Positions 1 to 6,121 of a stretch of DNA of 6,555 bases are shown piece by piece (the first letter of the stretch is position 1; every line of letters begins with the position of its first letter). The notes beneath the pieces are model-generated. The model did no database searches. It was given only the letters and a program-made list of their open reading frames with translations, and was not told the origin of the DNA. This stretch comes from Candidatus Aegiribacteria sp. (GTDB lineage Bacteria; Fermentibacterota; Fermentibacteria; Fermentibacterales; Fermentibacteraceae): NCBI GenBank assembly GCA_030634715.1, contig DAOWAG010000074.1, positions 1 through 6,555 of the forward strand, given 5' to 3'. The translations under genes and the position numbers were made by a program.

Positions 1-761
1 ACAAAAACTCCTCGAACGACTTTTCCAAGTGTATCCTCTGGTTTCAGTGCCTTCGCCTGACTGATGTTAATAGTATTGTCCTTCAGGAGCCGCATCATTT
101 CTACAGGTCCACCCAGTCTGTTTGCCCGGCCAAAGTTTGTCGGACATGGAGCAAGAACTTCAACTACACTGAACCCTTTCTTCTTGAAGGCTCTCGTCAG
201 TATCTTGTCAAGTTCTATTATATGGTAGACAGTTCCACGAGCGACAAAGGGCGCTCCTGCACCCTCCATCAGATTACATATATCAAATCCGGGTTCAATC
301 ATCCCGTAAGGTGTTGTAGCGGTTCTGGCTCCCTCGGGAGTAACGGGTGAAAACTGTCCACCGGTCATTCCATAATTGTCATTATTAACAATGATGGCAG
401 TGATATTAATGTTTCTTCTGGCGGCATGGATTATGTGATTTCCTCCGATCGCCAGAGCATCACCATCACCCATCACAGCCATTACTTCAAGAGAGGGATT
501 AGCCATCTTCACTCCGGTACCAAAAGCCAGCGCCCTGCCGTGAGTAGTGTGGATGGTGTTGAAATCGACATAGGCCGGCATTCTGGAAGTGCATCCAATG
601 CCGGAAACCATAACGATGTCATCCTTTTCCCATGATAGAGAGTCAACAGCTCTGATGATCGATCCCAAGACAATTCCGATACCGCAACCGGGGCACCAGA
701 CATGTGGGAATTTCTTCTTTGATCTGAGATATTTATACTCATACGGAAGCGGAACAGGCAT
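1..761 (-). CDS. korB: 2-oxoglutarate:ferredoxin oxidoreductase beta subunit KorB (3' end cut by window)
   Basis: The beta subunit binds thiamine pyrophosphate (TPP) and the proximal iron-sulfur cluster of KOR, which makes or consumes succinyl-CoA with ferredoxin in the cytoplasm. I translated 253 residues without a stop; the family is usually about 270-290, so only the tail is missing. Visible are CPGCG (23-27), HTTHGRA (71-77), the TPP/Mg motif GDGD (98-101) followed by NN (126-127), and NYGMTGGQ (129-136). Cysteines C23, C26, C57 and C206 (in APCPT) have nearly the spacing of the four [4Fe-4S] ligands known in archaeal 2-oxoacid:ferredoxin oxidoreductases. The ATG at 761 shares one base with the korA stop (TAATG) and follows a near-perfect Shine-Dalgarno. 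The substrate call (2-oxoglutarate) rests on similarity to KorA/KorB rather than to VorB or PorA types; another 2-oxoacid is possible. Confidence 0.95.
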   Translation of the reverse strand, partial: MPVPLPYEYKYLRSKKKFPHVWCPGCGIGIVLGSIIRAVDSLSWEKDDIVMVSGIGCTSRMPAYVDFNTIHTTHGRALAFGTGVKMANPSLEVMAVMGDGDALAIGGNHIIHAARRNINITAIIVNNDNYGMTGGQFSPVTPEGARTATTPYGMIEPGFDICNLMEGAGAPFVARGTVYHIIELDKILTRAFKKKGFSVVEVLAPCPTNFGRANRLGGPVEMMRLLKDNTINISQAKALKPEDTLGKVVRGVF

Positions 762-1903
762 TATATCACCTCCAGAACAGCATTTACGATTTCTTCAGGA
801 GTGATTTCATACCCGTCAATACGATGAAGAGGAACCACTCTTACAGAATCCTTTGTCATTCTTTCAACCTCATGAATCAGTTGTCCCTGATTCAGCTCCG
901 GAACCAGAATGACTTCTTTTGAGTCGAGTTTCTCCTTGACAGTTCTGTCAGGGAAGGGCCATATCGTAACAGGTCGAAAAACACCGACTTTCTTCTTTCT
1001 CTTCCTGAGTATCGCCTGAGCAGCAAGAGCGGATCGAAAGACGGAGCCGTAAGCGAAAATTGTAATCGGATTTTCTTCAACGTCATACATGCGGACATCT
1101 TCAAGCTCATCAAGCCTTCTAGTTATCTTATGCTTGAGACGGATCATTTTTTCGACGACTTCCTTTTCTTTCCGTGTGGGAAATCCATGAACATCATGTG
1201 TCAGTCCGGTTACATGAAACCTGTAACCGCTTCCGATACGAGCCATCGGGGACACGTTTGAGGCAGTAATGTGATAATGCTCATACCATTCAATCGGTAC
1301 ATCCGGAATCGGTTTTGGTTCAACATGAAGATCGCCTTCAGCAGGGAAAGTAATACGCTCTCTCATATGACCGATAATCTCATCCGGAAGAAGAATCACA
1401 GGAGTTCTGAACCGCTCTGAAAGATTGAACGCACGAATGGTCATTTCAAAGCACTCTCTGACATTTGATGGAGCCAGCGCGATAACTGGGTGATCTCCAT
1501 GAGTTCCCCATCTTGCCTGCATGACATCTCCCTGAGCAGCCTGAGTTGGAAGACCGGTAGAGGGACCACCTCTCATTACGTTAACTAAAACAAGCGGAAC
1601 TTCAGCCATGCAGGCGTATCCAAGCCCTTCCTGCATAAGGCTGAATCCTGGACCACTGGTTGCAGTCATTGATTTTGCACCTGCAAGTCTGGCACCAATT
1701 AAAGCGCTTATACTTGCTATCTCATCCTCCATCTGGATCCATTTCGTGCCGAGGAGGGGCATGTATTGCGCAAGCAGCTCAGCAATCTCTGTTGATGGAG
1801 TAATAGGGTATCCGGCAAAAAACTCTATTCCGGCAGCAACCGCTCCAAGAGCAACAGCTTCATTTCCCTGTACAAGTTTGGTTTCTCCCCAAGGTACAAT
1901 CAC
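761..1903 (-). CDS. korA: 2-oxoglutarate:ferredoxin oxidoreductase alpha subunit KorA
   Basis: The alpha subunit of KOR pairs with KorB to form the TPP active site and contributes the CoA-side domains. The 380-residue length is normal for stand-alone KorA. Visible are the pyrimidine-binding fold with GYPITPSTE (31-39), QMEDEIAS (57-64), TATSGPGFSLMQE (80-92), RGGPSTGLPT (111-120) and GDVMQARWGTHGDHP (125-139), then the C-terminal transketolase-like domain with RPVTIWPFPD (310-319). The GLPT and GDVMQARWGTHGDHP stretches are typical of the KorA branch, not of VorB. The start is GTG at 1903, overlapping the korD TGA as GTGA. Only a weak, distant purine-rich site precedes it, so translation probably depends on coupling to korD. 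The protein begins near the conserved QGNEA segment, which supports this start. Confidence 0.96.
   Translation of the reverse strand: MIVPWGETKLVQGNEAVALGAVAAGIEFFAGYPITPSTEIAELLAQYMPLLGTKWIQMEDEIASISALIGARLAGAKSMTATSGPGFSLMQEGLGYACMAEVPLVLVNVMRGGPSTGLPTQAAQGDVMQARWGTHGDHPVIALAPSNVRECFEMTIRAFNLSERFRTPVILLPDEIIGHMRERITFPAEGDLHVEPKPIPDVPIEWYEHYHITASNVSPMARIGSGYRFHVTGLTHDVHGFPTRKEKEVVEKMIRLKHKITRRLDELEDVRMYDVEENPITIFAYGSVFRSALAAQAILRKRKKKVGVFRPVTIWPFPDRTVKEKLDSKEVILVPELNQGQLIHEVERMTKDSVRVVPLHRIDGYEITPEEIVNAVLEVI
765..773 (-). promoter_or_regulatory. Strong ribosome-binding site of korB inside the korA 3' end
   Basis: The minus strand reads GGAGGTGAT, an extended match to the 16S rRNA 3' end, with seven bases between GGAGG and the ATG at 761. 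It lies in the last codons of korA, whose TAA shares its final A with the korB ATG. This fixes the korB start and points to termination-reinitiation coupling that would keep alpha and beta subunits equimolar. Confidence 0.85.
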
Positions 1904-2268
1904 CTGGAATCACCCACTCCCCTTTTGGCCGTTACTTCTGGCAGTCTGTTTACATTGTTCTGTTTCTCATTCACCCGTCCGTTTTCATCCGCAATTCCAA
2001 TTGCGAAATCAGGACATCTTCTTGCACAGAGATAACATCTGATACACTTTTCAGGATGTGCAACAATAGCCTTCTGGTTTTTCATTTCCAGAACACCTGT
2101 TGGACAGAAAGCAACGCAGATCGCACAGCCCTTGCACCAGTCAGGAAAAACATGGATGAAAGATTCGATAATTTTTTCATTCTTTGGCGTTCCCTTTTTC
2201 TCCTTCACCTTCCCACCATTTTTCTTACTGGTGGAGGTTTGTTTCTCAGGTGAAGATTTACTGGTCAT
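1900..2268 (-). CDS. korD: KOR delta subunit, 2x[4Fe-4S] ferredoxin-like KorD with Lys/Ser-rich N-terminus
   Basis: This 122-residue polyferredoxin-type subunit should pass electrons between the KorAB core and external ferredoxin. It has two complete CxxCxxCxxxCP motifs: C45, C48, C51, C55 (CKGCAICVAFCP) and C75, C78, C81, C85 (CIRCYLCARRCP), the pattern of a bacterial 2[4Fe-4S] ferredoxin. The first 30 or so residues are unusual: rich in Lys, Ser, Thr and Gly with no predicted fold, so the protein is longer than the roughly 80-100 residues usual for KorD. I chose ATG at 2268 because GGAGG lies ten bases upstream. A TTG at 2307 would add 13 residues but has no Shine-Dalgarno and lies in an inverted repeat. 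Its stop overlaps the korA start. Assignment to KOR rests on the ferredoxin fold plus gene order D-A-B. Confidence 0.92.
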   Translation of the reverse strand: MTSKSSPEKQTSTSKKNGGKVKEKKGTPKNEKIIESFIHVFPDWCKGCAICVAFCPTGVLEMKNQKAIVAHPEKCIRCYLCARRCPDFAIGIADENGRVNEKQNNVNRLPEVTAKRGVGDSR

Positions 2269-2270
2269 TG

Positions 2271-2347
2271 AACCTGTTCCTCCCTCTTGTTTTGCACAGG
2301 TTAGCAATTTATTACGCAGAAAGGCAGGAAGCTAACCTGCCCTCTGC
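2271..2347 (-). promoter_or_regulatory. Structured korD leader with three competing inverted repeats
   Basis: The gap between the cDPG-synthetase-like stop and korD holds three overlapping inverted repeats, read on the minus strand. Hairpin A pairs GCAGAGGGCAGG (2347-2336) with CCTGCCTTTCTGC (2328-2316): twelve pairs including one G-U, one bulged U, seven-base loop. Hairpin B is a perfect nine-base repeat, CAGGTTAGC (2339-2331) with GCTAACCTG (2305-2297), 25-base loop. Hairpin C pairs AACCTGT (2302-2296) with ACAGGTT (2277-2271), placing the korD Shine-Dalgarno (2283-2279) in the loop. A and B share 2336-2339, B and C share 2297-2302, while A and C can coexist. No U-tract follows A, so it is not a standard terminator. 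The repeats are directly visible; a switching or processing role is inference. Confidence 0.5.
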
Positions 2348-2371
2348 ACAGTATCTCATTGATGATTCCCG

Positions 2372-3697
2372 TTACTTCACAAATGACTCCAGAATTTCAG
2401 GAAGATCCGGTCTTCCAATTTCCTGGAGTTCGTATCCCACTCTAACAACAGGCTTGTTTATCTTGATTATTCTCGTGAGATCAATCGGAGTAGCAATTAC
2501 TACAACATCACAATCAGCTGCATTGATACTCTGCTGAAGATCTCTCATCTGATCCTCACCATAACCCATAGCGGGAAGAATAAATGCTTCTTCTCTATCA
2601 GCGTAGTATTTCTCAAAAGTATCAATGATAGTACCTACTGCGAAAGGTCTGGGATCAACATAATCCCTGGCACCGAATTTCTCAGCCGCTACAAATCCTG
2701 CGCCGTACTCCATCTCACCGTGAGTAAGAGTTGGTCCGTCCTCAACCACAAGAACGTTCGCGCCTGTAATGAGAGAAGGATTGTCCACAGTCAATGGACT
2801 TGCAGCATCTACAATCCTGGCGTCAGGATTCACAGCCCGGATATTTGCTCTGACCTCGTCAATATCCTCAGGGTAAGCACTGTCAATTTTATTGATCACC
2901 ACCACATCGGCTAATCTGAGATTAGTCTGCCCTGGATAGTAGGATATTTCGTGTCCGGGTCTGTGCGGATCAACAACGGTTATTGTGAGGTCAGGTTTGT
3001 AGAAAGAAGTATCGTTGTTTCCACCATCCCACAGAATAATATCCGCCTCTTTCTCGGCTTCTCTAAGTATTGCTTCGTAGTCTACACCGGCATATACAAC
3101 AGTACCGCGTTTGATGTGAGGTTCGTACTCCTCCATCTCTTCAATTGTGCAGTCGTTTATTTTAAGATCCTCTATGGTCTCGAATCTCTGGACCTTCTGA
3201 GCTACAAGATCTCCATATGGCATCGGATGTCTTATTGCAACAACTTTCTTGCCTGCCGCCTGAAGTATCTCGATTACGCGCCTGGTCGTCTGACTTTTGC
3301 CGCAACCTGTCCGGACAGCACATACAGCAATAACCGGTTTCGTACTCTCAATCATTGTTCTGGATGCCCCAAGCATCATGTAATCGGCTCCGGCTGCATT
3401 GATCCTGGAGCCAAGCTCCATTACTGCATTATCGGAAAGATCACTGTAAGACATGATACAGAGCTCAATTTTCTTATCGTGGATAGTCTGCTCAAGATTA
3501 TCTTCTGCAATGATAGGAATACCATCGGGATATAGCTCTCCAGCAAGTTCAGCAGGATACTTTCTGCCGTCAATGTCGGGAATCTGTGTTGCAGTAAATG
3601 CTACTATTTCGTAGTTTGGATTATTCCGATAGAGAACGTTGAAGTTGTGAAAGTCGCGCCCTGCAGCGCCCAGGATCAAGGTTCTGATCTTATTCAT
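2372..3697 (-). CDS. Cyclic 2,3-diphosphoglycerate synthetase-like P-loop NTPase (COG2403 type)
   Basis: This 441-residue protein resembles the family of archaeal cyclic 2,3-diphosphoglycerate synthetase (about 460 residues in Methanothermus), which uses ATP to cyclise 2,3-diphosphoglycerate. Bacterial members are often annotated only as predicted GTPases, so the substrate here is unproven. Residues 1-115 form a Rossmann-like domain beginning with a glycine-rich strand-turn (LILGAAGRDFHNFN, 7-20). A P-loop domain follows, with AVRTGCGKSQTT (127-138), a Walker B-like ILWDGGNND (221-229), NKID (269-272) and VEDGPTLTHGEMEYGAG (318-334). The Walker A has Val at the position usually Gly or Ala. 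The NKID resembles the GTPase G4 box, so GTP use is possible. ATG at 3697 is preferred, with AAGGA six bases upstream; TTG at 3715 has none. It is first in the direction of the kor genes and may be cotranscribed. Confidence 0.82.
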   Translation of the reverse strand: MNKIRTLILGAAGRDFHNFNVLYRNNPNYEIVAFTATQIPDIDGRKYPAELAGELYPDGIPIIAEDNLEQTIHDKKIELCIMSYSDLSDNAVMELGSRINAAGADYMMLGASRTMIESTKPVIAVCAVRTGCGKSQTTRRVIEILQAAGKKVVAIRHPMPYGDLVAQKVQRFETIEDLKINDCTIEEMEEYEPHIKRGTVVYAGVDYEAILREAEKEADIILWDGGNNDTSFYKPDLTITVVDPHRPGHEISYYPGQTNLRLADVVVINKIDSAYPEDIDEVRANIRAVNPDARIVDAASPLTVDNPSLITGANVLVVEDGPTLTHGEMEYGAGFVAAEKFGARDYVDPRPFAVGTIIDTFEKYYADREEAFILPAMGYGEDQMRDLQQSINAADCDVVVIATPIDLTRIIKINKPVVRVGYELQEIGRPDLPEILESFVK

Positions 3698-3706
3698 CTG
3701 TCGTCC

Positions 3707-3737
3707 TTTCCGCAAGAGGATGAATACTTGCGGGAAA
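3707..3737 (-). promoter_or_regulatory. 5'-leader hairpin abutting the ribosome-binding site of the cDPG-synthetase-like gene
   Basis: On the minus strand TTTCCCGCAAG (3737-3727) pairs with CTTGCGGAAA (3716-3707), giving ten pairs with one bulged C and a ten-base loop. The 3' arm runs into the Shine-Dalgarno (AAAGGA, 3709-3704), so part of it would be paired when the hairpin forms. This could limit translation or protect the 5' end. The repeat is seen; the function is inferred. Confidence 0.45.
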
Positions 3738-3744
3738 GCAACAG

Positions 3745-3762
3745 CGAACCAAAATTGGTTCG
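3745..3762. promoter_or_regulatory. Near-perfect palindrome, possible operator upstream of the cDPG-synthetase/kor genes
   Basis: CGAACCAA and TTGGTTCG form eight-base arms around a two-base AA spacer, 47 bases upstream of the ATG at 3697 and between that gene and the terminator of its upstream neighbour. The short spacer suits a dimeric DNA-binding protein better than an RNA hairpin. I see no convincing sigma-70 -35/-10 pair next to it, so the operator call is tentative. Confidence 0.4.
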
Positions 3763-3776
3763 GCCTCTCCCTTGTG

Positions 3777-3803
3777 AAAAAGTCCGGTCAACTGCTGACC
3801 GGA
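3777..3803 (-). terminator. Rho-independent terminator of the Na+/phosphate cotransporter gene
   Basis: On the minus strand TCCGGTCA pairs perfectly with TGACCGGA around a five-base loop (GCAGT), followed by C and five T (3781-3777). It lies 59 bases past the cotransporter stop codon. The plus strand after the stem lacks a T-tract, so it works in one direction. It separates the transporter transcript from the operon to its left. Confidence 0.85.
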
Positions 3804-3862
3804 TAATATAGAAATCTCTTTATCTGAAACGAAAATGTCAACTCTTTAACTATTGAGAGTTA

Positions 3863-5920
3863 TCAGTGTATATCATCAATGCCGTGCCAGACACCCCCGC
3901 CCAGCAATGACTGGGCTATGTTGGTCAGATGGTCTCCGATACGTTCGCAATATTCAATAAAATCAAGCATTGCCAGGCCAATCATCCCATCATTTCCCTT
4001 ATTTGCAAGGCTATCGGCATAAGAGATTCTTGCGTTTTCATCAAGCCTGTTAAGCTTTTCTTCAAATGCCAGAACCTTTTCTGAAGCCTTTCTATCATGA
4101 AACTCAATTGATGCCTCAGTCAAATCCAGCATGCTCATTACAATTGAAGCGGCTTCTTGAACAGCTTCTGAAAGTGGACCGGATCTTGTCTTCAAATTAC
4201 CGGATACTCTTTCTCTTGCTTCAACCATATTGACCGCATGATCAGAAACTCTCTCGATATCATTAATAGTATGAAGCAGCACTGGCAAACGAAGCGATAC
4301 GTCCTCAGTAAGATCACGCTGAAAAAGCTTAGATGCATAAATGGTTATGTCTCTCTGCATTCCGTCGACCATATCCTCATTCCTCAGGACTACATCTGGA
4401 TTGGGGCTTCCAGTCATGAAGCACTGGGTTCCATCTCTCACGGTCTCTCCTGCAAGCTTCGTCATCATGACCATTTCTCTCTCCATTTCAACAATCGCTA
4501 TCTCAGGTGTGTTCAGGAGATGCTCTTCTAATTGTACCTCTTTTCTCGACAGCTCAGACGGTTTAACGGGTACAATCGCCTTACAGAGTCTGGCCACCAG
4601 CGGAATTAGCGGAAGGAAGAGGAATGAATTGAATATATTGAAAATAGAGTGTGCATTTGCCACCTGCCTCATGACAGCATCGGACGTCATCTGGACCAGT
4701 TTGAGGAAGGGATTGCCTGGTATTGAGAGGATCAAGGCAAAATAGGTCGCTTCACAAATCTTTATCAGAGTATGACCAACTGCGGTCCGCCTTGCGGCTC
4801 TGCTTCCTCCTATGGCGGCAAGCTGAGCAGTGATTGTAGTTCCAATGTTGTCACCAAGAACAAGGTATAAAGCACCCTGAATCGAGATCAATCCGGTGCC
4901 GGCAAGTGTCATTGTAAGGCCTACAGTTGCACTGGAACTCTGCACTATCATAGTGACCAGCGTTCCTGCTGCTATTCCCGAGATAGGGTTAGAACTGAAC
5001 CTTGTGAAGAATTCCCTGACAGAAGCACTTGTCTTGATCGGGTCAAGTACCTGCTTCATTATTGCCATTCCAAGGAAGATTAGACCGAGACCTACGATCA
5101 CCCTCCCTATGAACTGTCTTTTCTTGTTTCCACTGAATGCATAGAGACAGAACCCTATCGCGACTATTGGAAGAGCATAGTCGGTTATCTTGAAAGCAAG
5201 GAGCTGCCCTGTGATCGTTGTACCGATATTCGAACCGAGAATGACTCCCAGCGATTGCTGAAACGTCATTAACCCGGTATTCACGAGCCCGACTGCAATG
5301 ACAGTGACGGCACTGGAGCTCTGAACCACCGCAGTTGTCATCGCACCAGTCATAAGACCGGCAAACCTGTTACCGGTAGTCTTTTTGAGGATCGAACGCA
5401 TCTTCGATCCACCCACGCGCTGTAGTGCCTCGGACATCATCTTCATACCGAGTAGGAAGATCGCCAATCCACCAAGTACCTGGAAGATTATACTTTTCAA
5501 ATCAACTGCTAGAGCAGAAAAATCTATTTCTTCTATAGAACCGTCCGGAAGCATAACTGTTGCTTCAATAGCATTATTACTGGATTTGTCTCCGAGTCTA
5601 AGCGAGATTGCTGCAACTCCATCTGATCCGGTCAGTATTCTGACAGATGAAAAGTTTCCTGACGCAGAATCACCCTCCATAATTAAGGCATGCTCTCCAA
5701 TTATTGGATACGCGAGGGCTCCCTGCTCGGATCTCATCTCAAACTCAACCGGAACTCCGCTGACAGGTGCTCCTGCAGAATCCGTGATAACTATTTCGAG
5801 TGGGTTAGTGAGAACCGTCCCAATTCCGCCATGTTGGGAATTACCACTAGACTCAATATTGTAAGCTCCAGCAAAAGTCGATACTGCCATAAATAGCAGA
5901 ATGATTGAGACTGAACGCAT
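3863..5920 (-). CDS. Na+/phosphate cotransporter family protein with N-terminal Ig-like (Big_1) and C-terminal PhoU-like domains
   Basis: A 685-residue inner-membrane protein of the PNaS (NptA/YjbB-like) family, likely moving phosphate with sodium. Residues 1-19 form a signal peptide ending at FAGA. Residues about 35-125 resemble a Big_1 immunoglobulin-like repeat (LEIVITDSAGAPVSGVPVEF, then a DGVAAISLRLG-type strand), probably periplasmic. The membrane core (about 143-445) has the two inverted repeats of the family, with QSSS at 200-203 and 327-330 and NIGTT at 231-235 and 358-362. Residues about 470-680 form a PhoU-like helical domain carrying two ERxxDHxxN motifs (from E556 and E659). ATG at 5920 is chosen for its strong ribosome-binding site and immediate signal peptide; a GTG at 6010 would add 30 residues without a site. 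It appears monocistronic. The exact substrate is inferred from family. Confidence 0.93.
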   Translation of the reverse strand: MRSVSIILLFMAVSTFAGAYNIESSGNSQHGGIGTVLTNPLEIVITDSAGAPVSGVPVEFEMRSEQGALAYPIIGEHALIMEGDSASGNFSSVRILTGSDGVAAISLRLGDKSSNNAIEATVMLPDGSIEEIDFSALAVDLKSIIFQVLGGLAIFLLGMKMMSEALQRVGGSKMRSILKKTTGNRFAGLMTGAMTTAVVQSSSAVTVIAVGLVNTGLMTFQQSLGVILGSNIGTTITGQLLAFKITDYALPIVAIGFCLYAFSGNKKRQFIGRVIVGLGLIFLGMAIMKQVLDPIKTSASVREFFTRFSSNPISGIAAGTLVTMIVQSSSATVGLTMTLAGTGLISIQGALYLVLGDNIGTTITAQLAAIGGSRAARRTAVGHTLIKICEATYFALILSIPGNPFLKLVQMTSDAVMRQVANAHSIFNIFNSFLFLPLIPLVARLCKAIVPVKPSELSRKEVQLEEHLLNTPEIAIVEMEREMVMMTKLAGETVRDGTQCFMTGSPNPDVVLRNEDMVDGMQRDITIYASKLFQRDLTEDVSLRLPVLLHTINDIERVSDHAVNMVEARERVSGNLKTRSGPLSEAVQEAASIVMSMLDLTEASIEFHDRKASEKVLAFEEKLNRLDENARISYADSLANKGNDGMIGLAMLDFIEYCERIGDHLTNIAQSLLGGGVWHGIDDIH

Positions 5921-5924
5921 TACA

Positions 5925-5932
5925 CCCCCTCC
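5925..5932 (-). promoter_or_regulatory. Ribosome-binding site of the Na+/phosphate cotransporter gene
   Basis: GGAGGGGG on the minus strand, with seven bases between its GGAGG core and the ATG at 5920. This site decides the start in favour of the ATG directly before the signal peptide. Confidence 0.85.
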
Positions 5933-6058
5933 GAGTAATAAATTCCAGATTTTGAATCTTCTATTACCGGATATTAAGCGGAAAACCGTGTTACTACTGT
6001 TAACCCGCACGAGAACAGAAATAAGACAAGAAGCCGTTTCACTGAAGTGAGGAATATA

Positions 6059-6106
6059 ATGATCACATCCGGAATGAACAAAACTGTTCCTCTGCTGAAT
6101 TGTTAA
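6059..6106 (+). CDS. Possible 15-codon leader ORF upstream of the prenyltransferase gene
   Basis: An ATG at 6059, preceded by a Shine-Dalgarno-like GTGAGGA (6047-6053) at five to six bases, opens a 15-residue frame (MITSGMNKTVPLLNC) ending in TAA, 15 bases before the next gene's ATG. It shows no run of a single amino acid that would suggest classical attenuation. Its ATG overlaps the TATAAT at 6055-6060, so the peptide could be made only from a transcript starting further upstream. Chance is a real alternative. Confidence 0.2.
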   Translation: MITSGMNKTVPLLNC

Positions 6107-6107
6107 T

Positions 6108-6113
6108 TATTAT
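6108..6113 (+). promoter_or_regulatory. Candidate -10 element for a leaderless prenyltransferase transcript
   Basis: TATTAT differs from the sigma-70 consensus TATAAT at one position and ends eight bases before the ATG at 6122, so a transcript would start at or next to the start codon. This fits the absence of any Shine-Dalgarno there. The -35 region (about 6085-6090) is poor. TATAAT at 6055-6060 is the competing candidate and would give a leader of about 55 bases. Confidence 0.3.
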
Positions 6114-6121
6114 CGTGTGAT

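Larger units (their letters stand above)
5921..6121. other. Divergent intergenic region between cotransporter and prenyltransferase genes
   Basis: These 201 bases must hold promoters for both flanking genes. On the plus strand there is a perfect TATAAT (6055-6060), though no good -35 sits 16-18 bases upstream, and a TATTAT (6108-6113) eight bases before the prenyltransferase ATG. On the minus strand the only -10-like words are AT-rich (TTAATA/TAATAT around 5971-5977), without a good -35. I see no Pho-box repeat pattern that would indicate PhoB control of the transporter, and no terminator. Confidence 0.4.

Noticed and set aside
2269..2307. TTG at 2307 as the start of korD (13 extra residues)
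   Set aside because: No Shine-Dalgarno precedes it, it lies within an inverted repeat, and the ATG at 2268 has GGAGG ten bases upstream.
2316..2347. Hairpin after the cDPG-synthetase-like gene as an intrinsic terminator
   Set aside because: The stem is strong and well placed, but GTAATAAATT follows it and not a T-tract, so ordinary intrinsic termination is unlikely.
2951..3535. 194-residue open frame on the plus strand
   Set aside because: It is antisense to the P-loop gene, has no family-like motifs, and its composition is that of a reverse-complement shadow.
3840..3861. Small inverted repeat AACTCT/AGAGTT next to the cotransporter stop as a terminator
   Set aside because: Only six pairs with a ten-base loop and no T-run; the stem at 3783-3803 is far better.
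5921..6010. GTG at 6010 as the start of the cotransporter gene (30 extra residues)
   Set aside because: It would bury the signal peptide and ignore the strong ribosome-binding site directly before the ATG at 5920.
6041..6052. TCACT/AGTGA palindrome in the divergent region as an operator
   Set aside because: Five-base arms are expected by chance at this length, and no second copy is visible.
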